This document shows, piece by piece, positions 16,103-24,240 of a stretch of DNA of 64,000 bases (positions are counted from its first letter, which is position 1; each line of letters begins with the position of its first letter). This DNA is from Polynucleobacter sp. MWH-Aus1W21 (GTDB taxonomy: Bacteria; Pseudomonadota; Gammaproteobacteria; Burkholderiales; Burkholderiaceae). The notes under the pieces are model-generated. The model was not told the DNA's origin and searched no databases. It saw nothing but the letters and a program-made list of their open reading frames with translations. Position numbers and translations under genes: made by a program. Location of the stretch: positions 2,108,001-2,172,000 of the forward strand of contig NZ_CP061287.1 of assembly GCF_018687275.1 (NCBI RefSeq), read 5' to 3'.

Positions 16103-16114
16103 AGAAAAATTATA
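16100..16114 (-). promoter_or_regulatory. Putative leaderless promoter of the 2Fe-2S gene
   Basis: Perfect TATAAT on the minus strand (16109-16114) followed by TTTTCT and the ATG. Predicted +1 is the start codon itself. It lies just beyond the vanZ stop (16119), suggesting this gene can be transcribed separately from vanZ. Confidence 0.5.
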
Positions 16115-16118
16115 TTCA

Positions 16119-17213
16119 TCAATGTTTCGATTTAAATTCCCTAGCACCGCGAAGCATCCAAATTAGCGCTAGAGGTAACCATACTACTGAAACCCACTGC
16201 ATGAGCTCATTAAAGTGCAATAAGCGCCCCTGATGCCAATGTCGCAGCGTCAGAATGAAATAGGGATTGTCAGGCAATACATTGACCGCTATTGTGGTGC
16301 CCACTAAACAGGTCAGCGCTAGCCAAAATTTAAGCTCTGGCTCCAACTTTAGTGCCCATCGCAATAGGATGCTACCCAGAACCATGCCCCAGAGGGCTCC
16401 TGCAGTGAGCCAATTTAAACTAAACTCAGCGCCAAACTGAAGTGCAGTAAACAAAATCTTGATGAGCACTGTCAAACCAAGCAGTCCGTTGAGGATGCGC
16501 CACTGAGGCGCCTTAGCCCGCAACCCTAGCGACAGCAATAAGGCAATGCCGAGCCAACATAGCGATGTAATTACCATCTCCTGAGCAACATGATTAATCA
16601 CCAAAGTGCCCCAATCTACCGAGCCAAATATGGCGTGCCCCCAAACACCCGTCCCCAACCAAGAGCTTTGTGGATAAATCTGCGACCACGGAAACAATAA
16701 AAACAATGCGCATGCAGCCCAATTTAAGCCAAACCATTGGTCAAAACGACGGCGAATAGCGCTACCAGAGAGCCACTGCGGGCCTAGTGGAATGGCTAAT
16801 AACCCGCCCAATAAACCCCCTAATACATTGGCCCACCAATCCATCTGGCTGGGAATACGCGTAGGTAGCCAGGACTGCAAAGTTTCTACGCCCAAGGCAA
16901 GCGCAGCACTTAAAGCTATGGCGATAGCAAGGGCTACAAAATTACGCCAACGAGGGTAAGTAGCAAACATCACTAAGAACCCAAAAGGGATATAGGCAAG
17001 AATATTGACTGCCACATCAAACAAAGTAATAAAACAAGGTAAGGGGGCATCCAACCAGGCCCAGGGAGATATTCCATTGTGGAAATCAAAATCAAAGGGA
17101 TTAAGAGTCACATAGACAATCAGGAGCGCGTAACTTAGGCTCATAGCCCTAGCCAATGGCATAGCCTGCAAAGGCCATACCAATTTCCGAGGTCGTTGAT
17201 CTTTTTGATCCAT
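16119..17213 (-). CDS. VanZ-family membrane protein
   Basis: Polytopic inner-membrane protein of 364 residues. The N-terminal half is a VanZ-like domain (LYVTLNPFDFDFHN-type opening near residue 35, then FDVAVNILAYIPFGFLVMF near 65-84 and LGVETLQSWLPTRIPSQMDWWANVLGG near 107-133), followed by about five further hydrophobic segments. VanZ itself affects teicoplanin resistance in enterococci, but most proteobacterial members have no known function. It is transcribed divergently from birA with 37 bp between the start codons. Confidence 0.85.
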   Translation of the reverse strand: MDQKDQRPRKLVWPLQAMPLARAMSLSYALLIVYVTLNPFDFDFHNGISPWAWLDAPLPCFITLFDVAVNILAYIPFGFLVMFATYPRWRNFVALAIAIALSAALALGVETLQSWLPTRIPSQMDWWANVLGGLLGGLLAIPLGPQWLSGSAIRRRFDQWFGLNWAACALFLLFPWSQIYPQSSWLGTGVWGHAIFGSVDWGTLVINHVAQEMVITSLCWLGIALLLSLGLRAKAPQWRILNGLLGLTVLIKILFTALQFGAEFSLNWLTAGALWGMVLGSILLRWALKLEPELKFWLALTCLVGTTIAVNVLPDNPYFILTLRHWHQGRLLHFNELMQWVSVVWLPLALIWMLRGAREFKSKH

Positions 17214-17225
17214 CCCACAATTCTA
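17211..17225 (-). promoter_or_regulatory. Putative leaderless promoter of vanZ-like gene
   Basis: TAGAAT on the minus strand (17220-17225) then TGTGGG and the ATG (17211-17213). Same 6-nt spacing as the other candidate leaderless starts; no clear -35 box. Confidence 0.45.
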
Positions 17226-17238
17226 GGTCAGACCTTTC

Positions 17239-17253
17239 TACAATGGCAGAATG
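17239..17253 (+). promoter_or_regulatory. Putative leaderless promoter of birA
   Basis: TACAAT (17239-17244), 6 nt (ggcaga), ATG at 17251. It faces away from the vanZ box 13 bp to the left. Confidence 0.45.
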
Positions 17254-18036
17254 ACTGCAAATTGCATACTTGAGCGTGTTAACGAGACCAGATCAACCAA
17301 TGATGATCTTTTGGAGCGCTGGCGTGCCGGAGAATTAATCGATCCTGTAGCGCGTATTGCTCACAAACAAACTGCAGGCAAAGGAAGGGCGGGTCGTTCA
17401 TGGCTAGCCAATCCGGAAGATTCTCTTTGCTTCTCCTTAGCCTTTCCGTTTCAAAGAACCCCTGCAGAACTGAGTGGTTTAAGTTTGCTAGTTGGACTAG
17501 CTGTCATATCCGGGATTGCACAAGCATGCGACCTCAGCGAATCAAAACTTCACGAATTAGGTCTTCGCTTAAAGTGGCCAAACGATTTGTTACTTAATAA
17601 CGCCAAACTTGCTGGCATTCTGATTGAAGGTGGTCAAGCAAAAGCCGGTGCTTCAACCTGGATGATTATTGGGATTGGTATCAACTTACGTAATGCAGAA
17701 AAAATTGAGGCTAGTTTAGACAATGGATTCAGAGCAAGCTCTCTTAGCCAGATTACAGACTCGCTACCGGATATCGAATACCTTTGGTTGAAATTAATTG
17801 CCTCGCTTGAGCAACATCTCACAGAATTCGATCTACATGGATTTAAACCATGCATGGAGTCATGGATTAAGTGGGATGCATATCGAGAGCAAGCTGTTTG
17901 CATTTCAGGCGCCGGTAAAGATGCCATATACGGCATTACAAAAGGTGTTGATGAATCCGGAGCATTACTATTGCAACAAGAAAACAAAACGATCGCCATT
18001 CATGCGGGTGATGTTTCATTACGGATTCAATCATGA
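17251..18036 (+). CDS. birA: Biotin--[acetyl-CoA-carboxylase] ligase
   Basis: Activates biotin with ATP and attaches it to the biotin carboxyl carrier protein of acetyl-CoA carboxylase. The 261-residue protein has STNDDLL near residue 13-19, the biotin/ATP loop KQTAGKGRAGRSWLA near 37-51, and LKWPNDLLLNNAKLAGILIEG near 107-127. It lacks the N-terminal helix-turn-helix of E. coli BirA, so it is a monofunctional ligase, not a repressor. It overlaps coaX by 4 bp, the usual birA-coaX pairing. Confidence 0.95.
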   Translation: MTANCILERVNETRSTNDDLLERWRAGELIDPVARIAHKQTAGKGRAGRSWLANPEDSLCFSLAFPFQRTPAELSGLSLLVGLAVISGIAQACDLSESKLHELGLRLKWPNDLLLNNAKLAGILIEGGQAKAGASTWMIIGIGINLRNAEKIEASLDNGFRASSLSQITDSLPDIEYLWLKLIASLEQHLTEFDLHGFKPCMESWIKWDAYREQAVCISGAGKDAIYGITKGVDESGALLLQQENKTIAIHAGDVSLRIQS

Positions 18037-18842
18037 GCCTTTATTTATTCTTTGATGTTGGCAATACACGCCTCAAATGGGCGGCTGTGGAATCGAATCA
18101 AAATCCAAGCGCTCAACAAAAGAAGTTGTGGTCTTACTCGGGCTCTATTAGTAGTAAGTCTTTGCAGTCAGCAGAGCATCGCAAGGAATTAGCCGACTAT
18201 ATTGCAAAGACACTTCCAAAGCCCGATGCTATTGGCTTTAGCTGTGTAGCCGGGGAAGAGGCCATCTCTAATCTCAAGTCATTATTTCCACAATGGAGTG
18301 ATTTGAATTGGCAGCAATTAAAAGGTGACAGCACATTCTCGGGGATGCGCAGCCTTTATCAAGATGCTAGCAAGCTCGGTGCTGATCGCTGGGCCGCCCT
18401 CATTGGTGCACGTGCCTTATCCACCAATAACACCCTAGTTGTGAATGCCGGCACCGCCACTACGATTGACTTGCTCGGATCTAATGGCGTGCATTACGGC
18501 GGGTGGATCTTGCCTGGCCTTGGGCTGATGCAAGAAAGTCTGCAGAGCAAAACTGCACAACTCCCTTTAGCAGTTCGCGAAGACTCTCAACAAGAATTTG
18601 GAACTACAACTAATGAAGCCATTATTGGCGGATGTGATGCAGCACAGATTGGCGCTATTCACTACGCATTACTGCAGGCAAAAAAATTAAATCATCCTGT
18701 TGAAAGAATTTGGCTTGATGGTGGCAATGCAAAAGTTCTTCTTGCTCAAATAAAAAAATCTGATTTGCAGAATTGGCCGATTGAACAAACTGAGGGCTTA
18801 GTACTTCGCGGCGTTTGGGCGTGGCTACTACAAAATCTTTAA
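18033..18842 (+). CDS. coaX: Type III pantothenate kinase
   Basis: Phosphorylates pantothenate, the first step of coenzyme A synthesis, by the CoaA-independent type III enzyme. The 269-residue sequence has the three ASKHA phosphate motifs: FDVGNTRLKWA near residue 6-16, KLGADRWAALIGA near 113-125, and VNAGTATTIDLL near 136-147, then GGWILPGLGLM. It is translationally coupled to birA and its stop overlaps the convergent rfaE2 by 4 bp. Confidence 0.95.
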   Translation: MSLYLFFDVGNTRLKWAAVESNQNPSAQQKKLWSYSGSISSKSLQSAEHRKELADYIAKTLPKPDAIGFSCVAGEEAISNLKSLFPQWSDLNWQQLKGDSTFSGMRSLYQDASKLGADRWAALIGARALSTNNTLVVNAGTATTIDLLGSNGVHYGGWILPGLGLMQESLQSKTAQLPLAVREDSQQEFGTTTNEAIIGGCDAAQIGAIHYALLQAKKLNHPVERIWLDGGNAKVLLAQIKKSDLQNWPIEQTEGLVLRGVWAWLLQNL

Positions 18843-19327
18843 GAGCGAATCTTGCCCAATAGACTGGTGGTGGAGCGCTCATACAAAAACGGTATGGCAA
18901 CTGCCCTACCGCCCCAACTCTTTACAAGATGCGTCTCTGCTAAGGTGTCGATTTCATAATCTCCGCCCTTGACATAAATATCAGGACGAATTTTTTCAAT
19001 TAAGTTGACTGGGGTTTGTTCGGTAAACAACACAGCCATATCAACACTTTCCAGCGCAGCCAACAAAGCCTGACGATCAGCCTCTGTATTAATAGGCCTG
19101 TCATCGCCTTTGCCCAGCATCTTGACCGAAGCATCAGAATTTACACCCACTACCAAACTAGCGCCTAAAGCACGTGCCTGAGCCAAATAACTGGCATGTC
19201 CGCGATGCAGGATATCAAAGACCCCATTAGTAAATACTAGTGGCCTTGGTAGGCCTGCTAAGCGAACCGCAAGCTCATCCGGTGGACAAACTTTGGCTTC
19301 AAAAGAGGGTGGTAGTAACTTGCTCAT
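18839..19327 (-). CDS. rfaE2: D-glycero-beta-D-manno-heptose 1-phosphate adenylyltransferase
   Basis: Makes ADP-heptose precursor for the LPS inner core. The 162-residue protein is the nucleotidyltransferase half of HldE on its own: LVFTNGVFDILHRGHASYLAQARALG near residue 30-54 carries the HxGH-type motif, VVGVNSDASV follows, and PDIYVKGGDYEIDTL and FLYERSTTSLLGKI close the fold. Separate kinase and adenylyltransferase genes are common in betaproteobacteria. Start ATG ending at 19327, with a TAATAT hexamer 6 nt upstream (19334-19339, minus strand), a weaker instance of the leaderless pattern. Confidence 0.94.
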   Translation of the reverse strand: MSKLLPPSFEAKVCPPDELAVRLAGLPRPLVFTNGVFDILHRGHASYLAQARALGASLVVGVNSDASVKMLGKGDDRPINTEADRQALLAALESVDMAVLFTEQTPVNLIEKIRPDIYVKGGDYEIDTLAETHLVKSWGGRAVAIPFLYERSTTSLLGKIRS

Positions 19328-19419
19328 AACTCAATATTAATGGCAATTTTGTAATGCCAGCGATATTAACCAGAATGTCTTAGACTTGGTCTCTACCTAG
19401 TGAAATTTAAAGGCGCAAT

Positions 19420-19989
19420 ATGTACCGCAATCTAATGAATTGGCTCTTTGGCTTATGCGCCCTCCTATCCGGACTGCAAATTGCCAATGCCGCAAGCAGC
19501 TGCAGCCCACTCCTCTCTCATACCTTCCCCCGTTTACAGGATGAGGCGCCACAGAACCTTTGCCAATATCAAGGCAAAGTTGTTTTGGTAGTGAATACAG
19601 CTAGCTTCTGCGGTTTTACCAGTCAATATGAGGGTCTTGAAAAGATTTACGCCAAATATAAAGACCAAGGTTTTGTAGTGCTTGGTTTTCCTTCTAATGA
19701 TTTTGGGCAACAAGAGCCGGGTAGCAATAAAGATATTGCCGATTTCTGCAAGAATACCTATGACGTGAAATTCCCAATGTTTGCTAAAAGCGTAGTCTCG
19801 GGCAGCAACCCTAACCCTTTATTTAAGACGTTGATTGCTAAAACTGGCACAACACCTAAATGGAACTTTTATAAGTACTTGATAGATCGCAATGGTAATG
19901 TGATTGACTCTTTCGGAAGCATGACCAAACCAACCAGTAGTAGTATCACCAGTCAAATTGAAAAGCTTTTAGGAGAAAAGGCCCAGTGA
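19420..19989 (+). CDS. Exported glutathione peroxidase-family protein
   Basis: Thiol peroxidase of the GPx fold, predicted periplasmic. Residues about 5-25 form a signal peptide (WLFGLCALLSGLQIANA). The mature part has the peroxidatic Cys in VNTASFCGFTSQYEGLE near residue 65, the FPSNDFGQQEPG loop with the catalytic Gln, DFCKNTYDVKFPMF with a possible resolving Cys, and WNFYKYLIDRNG with the catalytic Trp. The active-site residue is Cys, not selenocysteine. As the first gene of the gpx-FAD-DUF1365-cfa-SDR run, it points to lipid peroxide defence. Confidence 0.9.
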   Translation: MYRNLMNWLFGLCALLSGLQIANAASSCSPLLSHTFPRLQDEAPQNLCQYQGKVVLVVNTASFCGFTSQYEGLEKIYAKYKDQGFVVLGFPSNDFGQQEPGSNKDIADFCKNTYDVKFPMFAKSVVSGSNPNPLFKTLIAKTGTTPKWNFYKYLIDRNGNVIDSFGSMTKPTSSSITSQIEKLLGEKAQ

Positions 19990-21362
19990 GTCAAAAACGA
20001 ATTGCCATCATTGGCGCAGGTATTTCTGGATTAGGTTGCGCATACGCCCTAAGACAACACTCTGAATTTGAAATTACCTTATATGAAGCTGGTGATCATA
20101 TAGGCGGTCATAGCAATACAGTAGATTTCACTTACAACATCAACGGGGACAAAGTAACCCATGGTGTTGATACTGGCTTTCTAGTTTTCAATCGCAAAAC
20201 ATATCCTCGCCTAGTTAGACTATTTGAGGAAATTCAAGCTCCCGTAGCCCCTTCAGAGATGTCTTTTTCTGTCTCTATTGATGCCTCTATGAAGTCAGGA
20301 TCGAATAAAAAGATTGAATGGGCAGGCAACGACATCAACTCTTTTTTCGGTCAGCGCTCCAACCTTCTGTCCCTCTCTTTTTGGCGTATGGCTTATGACA
20401 TCCTACGCTTTAACCGTTTAGCCACCCAGTTAGCACAAGAGCAAATTGATGCGGGCCATCAATATAAAGAACCAGATGAAAAAATTGCTGATTTTTTAAA
20501 ACGTCACCGTTTCAGCCAAAGTTTTAAAGAAAATTATTTCTTGCCGATGATTGGCGCAATCTGGTCATGCTCAGTCGAGCAAATGCTTGAGTTCCCAATT
20601 CAAACCATGGTGCGCTTTTGTCATAACCATGGTCTTTTACAGATCCAAAATCGCCCACAATGGTTGACTATCAAAGGCGGTTCGCGCGAGTACGTAAAGC
20701 GAATTGTTGCTGCAATAGAAAAACATGGTGTAACCATTAAGCGTGAGTGTGTTCTCAGAGTTAATGCAGGTCACGATAACGGTCAAGTCGAGGTTATTAG
20801 TCAGGCCGGATCGGCCTATTTTGACGAAGTCATTATGGCTTGTCACAGCGATCAAACACTAGATCTAGTTCACGGCATTGATCAGCAAGCTAGAAATATT
20901 TTGGCGGCCATCCCTTATCAAAAGAATCGCGCTATCTTGCATACAGATCCCCACTTCTTGCCCGAGGCAAAACGTTGTTGGGCTGCATGGAACTACACTG
21001 CTAAATCTGGTGACCAACCAAATGTAAGGCAACACGTCAGCGTGAACTATTTAATCAATCGCCTGCAACCGCTTCCAGGGCAACTTAAAGACGTGCAAAT
21101 TATTGTTAGCCTAAACCCTTCTGAAGAGCCAGATCCAAAACTAGTGCATCAAGAAATTCACTATTCGCACCCTGTTTTTGATATGAGCGCAATACAGGCA
21201 CAGAAAGAACTACCCTTGATTCAGGGTTCATCATCCATTTGGTATTGCGGCGCTTGGACGGGCTTTGGTTTTCATGAGGATGGCTTGCGCTCGGGTGAAC
21301 TAGTTGCAGAAGCACTCATTGAAAGCATTCGTCAACCTATTAAGGTCAAACAAGATAGTTAA
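19986..21362 (+). CDS. NAD(P)/FAD-dependent amine-oxidase-like oxidoreductase (COG2907 type)
   Basis: Flavoprotein of 458 residues that probably oxidises or desaturates an acyl-lipid substrate. It starts with the FAD-binding motif IAIIGAGISGLGCAYAL (residues about 5-21) and LYEAGDHIGGHSNT near 33-46, and ends with WYCGAWTGFGFHEDGLRSG, the C-terminal flavin segment of this family. The start is GTG at 19986, overlapping the gpx stop (GTGA). In Rhodobacter-type clusters related genes sit beside CFA-like methyltransferases and DUF1365; from memory, one is the desaturase UfaD of furan fatty acid synthesis. Transfer of that role here is inference. Confidence 0.85.
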   Translation: MSQKRIAIIGAGISGLGCAYALRQHSEFEITLYEAGDHIGGHSNTVDFTYNINGDKVTHGVDTGFLVFNRKTYPRLVRLFEEIQAPVAPSEMSFSVSIDASMKSGSNKKIEWAGNDINSFFGQRSNLLSLSFWRMAYDILRFNRLATQLAQEQIDAGHQYKEPDEKIADFLKRHRFSQSFKENYFLPMIGAIWSCSVEQMLEFPIQTMVRFCHNHGLLQIQNRPQWLTIKGGSREYVKRIVAAIEKHGVTIKRECVLRVNAGHDNGQVEVISQAGSAYFDEVIMACHSDQTLDLVHGIDQQARNILAAIPYQKNRAILHTDPHFLPEAKRCWAAWNYTAKSGDQPNVRQHVSVNYLINRLQPLPGQLKDVQIIVSLNPSEEPDPKLVHQEIHYSHPVFDMSAIQAQKELPLIQGSSSIWYCGAWTGFGFHEDGLRSGELVAEALIESIRQPIKVKQDS

Positions 21363-22147
21363 TGGCGCAAGCAAAGATCAACTTTGGGGTAGTTAAGCAC
21401 CAGCGCATTCGGCCAGCTAGAAATGCGTTTGGCTATGGAGTGTTCACCGTCTTAATCCCCATGCGCGCCCGTAAGGCCAATACAAATTTGCTCGAAGATA
21501 ACGGCCTTAGCGATAACCGCTGGGGGTTATGCGCTTTTTTTGATAAGGACCATGGCCTAGGGGAAACGAATAGCCTTGCTTGGATTGAAAAAATTCTTGC
21601 AGACAACCAAGTCTTCAATATTGATGGAGAAATCTGGTTACAAACCTTTCCAAGGGTATTGGGATACGTCTTTAACCCAGTCAGCTTCTGGATCTGCACC
21701 CGAGCCAATGGCAAAGTACAGGCAGTGCTTGCTGAGGTAAATAATACTTTTGGTGAACGTCATTGCTACTTACTGCACAAAGATTCGGGCGAAGAGCTGC
21801 ACTCAGGCGAAACACTTACTAGCAAAAAAGTGTTTCATGTCTCTCCATTTTGTGAAGTAAGAGGCGAATACCATTTCCGCTTCTTGTTTCCACAAGACAG
21901 TAGTAGCGGCAAAAACAGTGTTTATCGCATTGAACTCCATGAGGATGGCCTGCCCCTCATCAACACGAGCATTAGCGGCACTAGCCGCCCACTAAGTCGA
22001 GCTAATATCATTTCGGCAATGCTCCGCTACCCTTTGATGAGTTTGGGTGTAATTTTCCGTATTCATTGGCAAGCATTGAAATTATGGATAAAAGGTGTAC
22101 CCTTTCATTCAAAGCCCAAACCACCAGAACTTGAAGTTAGCAGATGA
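21362..22147 (+). CDS. DUF1365-family protein
   Basis: Conserved protein of 261 residues with no established biochemical activity. Family features are the N-terminal HQRIRPARNAFGYGVFTVLIPM (residues about 13-34), LQTFPRVLGYVFNPVSFWIC near 96-115, and ALAEVNNTFGERHCYLL near 123-138, then FHVSPFCEVRGEYHFRF. It overlaps the FAD gene by one base (TAATG) and the methyltransferase by 4 bp, so translation is coupled. DUF1365 is found almost exclusively beside COG2907 flavoproteins and CFA-like methyltransferases, implying a shared lipid-modifying task. Confidence 0.88.
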   Translation: MAQAKINFGVVKHQRIRPARNAFGYGVFTVLIPMRARKANTNLLEDNGLSDNRWGLCAFFDKDHGLGETNSLAWIEKILADNQVFNIDGEIWLQTFPRVLGYVFNPVSFWICTRANGKVQAVLAEVNNTFGERHCYLLHKDSGEELHSGETLTSKKVFHVSPFCEVRGEYHFRFLFPQDSSSGKNSVYRIELHEDGLPLINTSISGTSRPLSRANIISAMLRYPLMSLGVIFRIHWQALKLWIKGVPFHSKPKPPELEVSR

Positions 22148-23439
22148 ATCGCCCAGGACAATCCCTTCTCTCGAGACTGAATTTTTCTCGCCCCCAAGAG
22201 CGAGCTAGCTCTTCACATAAGCATCAAATTAGCGCCAAGGCACTTTTAACGCTCTTGACCCAGCTTAGCAGCGGCTACTTGAAATTGATCCTGCCGGATG
22301 GAGATAAGAAAGAATTTGGTAATCGCAGCGATCAATTACATGCTGAAATTCATATTCTGGAATGGTCGGTATTTAAAGAAATCATGTCTCATGGAGATAT
22401 TGGTTTTGCAGAGAGCTATATTCAAGGCAAGTGGAACACGCCCGATCTCAAGGCATTACTTGAGCTAGCCATTCGCAATCGAACTATCTTAGAAAAAGCC
22501 ATCTACGGTAATTGGTATGGATCTATTTTTTACCGCCTGAAACACTGGTTAAGAGATAACAGCAAAACAGGTAGTCGCAAAAACATTCATGCTCATTACG
22601 ATCTAGGTAATGCTTTCTATACCTTGTGGCTCGACCCCACTATGAGCTACTCCAGCGCCTGGTTCTCCGAGGGTGATAAGCAAGGGTTAGTTGATGCCCA
22701 ACGCGCAAAAATTAGGCGAATTTTAGACTCCCTTAAAACAAAACCTGGAGATCATGTCTTAGAAATTGGATGTGGTTGGGGTGGAGTAATGGAAGAATCA
22801 CTGCGCACTAATAGAGCAATCACAGGCCTCACTTTATCTACAGAACAGAAAGCTTTTGCCGAAAAACGTCTTCTAGCAGTACAAAATGAAATTGCAAGTT
22901 CACCTTCATTTGAGGTGCGACTGCAAGACTATCGGGACTGCCAAGAAAAATTTGATGGTATCGCCTCAGTAGAAATGTTTGAAGCAGTCGGTGAAAAGCA
23001 TTGGCCGGAATATTTTGAAACTATTGCCGAATGCTTAAAAGCTGGTGGCAAAGCTTGCATTCAAACCATTGTTATTGCCGAAGATCTTTTTGAGCGCTAT
23101 CGACGTAATACTGACTTTATTCAGCAGTACGTCTTTCCAGGTGGTATGTTGCCATCTCGGGAGAGCTTTAAGGCGAGCGCCGCAAAGGCCGGCTTACGAA
23201 TCGAGCAAGAATTTGCTTTTGGCTCTGACTATGCAAAAACGCTTTGCCTATGGAGGGATAGTTTTAATCAAAAACTCCAGGAAGTCCGTCAACTAGGATT
23301 TGACGAGGCCTTTATTCGTCTCTGGAACTTCTACTTAATGTACTGTGCGGCGGGCTTTACAGAGCGCAATATTGATGTAGTGCAATTTACCCTTAGCCAC
23401 CAACCATCAACAGCATCCTCTGATGCGCTAAGCGCATGA
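22144..23439 (+). CDS. SAM-dependent cyclopropane-fatty-acid-synthase-like methyltransferase
   Basis: Methyltransferase of 431 residues acting on phospholipid acyl chains. After an N-terminal lipid-binding domain it has NIHAHYDLGNAFYTLWLDPTM near residue 148-168, SAM motif I VLEIGCGWGGVMEE near 204-217, and the Glu in SVEMFEAVGEKHWPEYF. Against E. coli Cfa, as remembered, the bicarbonate-site Cys is Ser (MSYSSAWF) and the active-site His is Gln (CIQTIVI), while the Glu and the DY Tyr are kept. That pattern resembles the UfaM-like subgroup rather than classical cyclopropane synthase. Product (cyclopropane, methyl-branched or furan precursor) is undetermined. Confidence 0.88.
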   Translation: MNRPGQSLLSRLNFSRPQERASSSHKHQISAKALLTLLTQLSSGYLKLILPDGDKKEFGNRSDQLHAEIHILEWSVFKEIMSHGDIGFAESYIQGKWNTPDLKALLELAIRNRTILEKAIYGNWYGSIFYRLKHWLRDNSKTGSRKNIHAHYDLGNAFYTLWLDPTMSYSSAWFSEGDKQGLVDAQRAKIRRILDSLKTKPGDHVLEIGCGWGGVMEESLRTNRAITGLTLSTEQKAFAEKRLLAVQNEIASSPSFEVRLQDYRDCQEKFDGIASVEMFEAVGEKHWPEYFETIAECLKAGGKACIQTIVIAEDLFERYRRNTDFIQQYVFPGGMLPSRESFKASAAKAGLRIEQEFAFGSDYAKTLCLWRDSFNQKLQEVRQLGFDEAFIRLWNFYLMYCAAGFTERNIDVVQFTLSHQPSTASSDALSA

Positions 23440-24212
23440 AACAATCAGGAATAGATCATTTCTCAGGAAAAAGAGTCTGGGTCATTGGCGCGTCTAGCGG
23501 CATCGGCGAGGCTTGTGCAAAGACTTTACTTGCTCAAGGCGCAAAGGTAGCACTCTCTAGTCGCAGAGCGGATCGTTTAAATCAAATCGCTCTCAGCGGA
23601 GACGCCAATCAAAGCCTCGTTATTCCTCTAGATGTTACGAATGATCAACAAGTCTATGAAGGCTATCAAAGTATTTTGGCGGCCTGGGGCGGCATTGATC
23701 TTTTACTTTTTGTTTCTGGCGTATACACGCCACTCAGAGCAGACAATTTCGATATCAAGATTGCTGAGAAAACGATTGATGCTAACCTTTTAGGTCCAAT
23801 GAGGGCTGTTGCATTAGTGACTCCTGGGATGCTTAAAGCCCACTCAGGACATATTGCTATCGTTGGTAGTGTGGCAGGCTACAGCGGCTTACCAAAAGCC
23901 TTGGCCTATGGCCCCAGCAAAGCAGCAATTATCAATTTTTGCGAGAATTTGTATTACGACTTACTACCAACCGGTGTCAGCGTGCATATGATCTCGCCAG
24001 GCTTCGTTGCAACTGAAGCCACAGCACAAAATGACTTTGAAATGCCAGCCTTAATTAGCGCAGAGGAAGCAGCTAAAGAAATTTTAGCCGGCATTCAAAA
24101 AGGGGAGTTTGATATTCATTTCCCAAAACGATTCTCGAGATTTTTAAAGTTTCTCAGAATCTTGCCATACCCAATCTACTTTTGGGTTGTGCGCCGCTTC
24201 GTAAAAATCTAA
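23436..24212 (+). CDS. Short-chain dehydrogenase/reductase
   Basis: NAD(P)-dependent oxidoreductase of 258 residues. It has the cofactor motif VIGASSGIGEACAKTLL (residues about 16-32), the NxxGxxG-type region IDANLLGPMRAV, the catalytic Ser in VGSVAGYSG and YGPSKAA with Tyr and Lys about 12 residues later, and a hydrophobic C-terminus (FLRILPYPIYFWVV) that may touch the membrane. It overlaps the methyltransferase by 4 bp and closes the five-gene operon. Substrate unknown; an acyl or lipid-derived carbonyl is a reasonable guess from context. Confidence 0.88.
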   Translation: MKQSGIDHFSGKRVWVIGASSGIGEACAKTLLAQGAKVALSSRRADRLNQIALSGDANQSLVIPLDVTNDQQVYEGYQSILAAWGGIDLLLFVSGVYTPLRADNFDIKIAEKTIDANLLGPMRAVALVTPGMLKAHSGHIAIVGSVAGYSGLPKALAYGPSKAAIINFCENLYYDLLPTGVSVHMISPGFVATEATAQNDFEMPALISAEEAAKEILAGIQKGEFDIHFPKRFSRFLKFLRILPYPIYFWVVRRFVKI

Positions 24213-24236
24213 GTAACGCTAGAGCGCTACTTTTCC
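24213..24236 (+). terminator. Terminator after the gpx-SDR operon
   Basis: Stem GTAACGCT / AGCGCTAC (24213-24220 with 24223-24230, one A-C mismatch), then TTTTCC. It sits in the 28 bp between the convergent SDR and dsbA stops. Confidence 0.5.
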
Positions 24237-24240
24237 AAAG

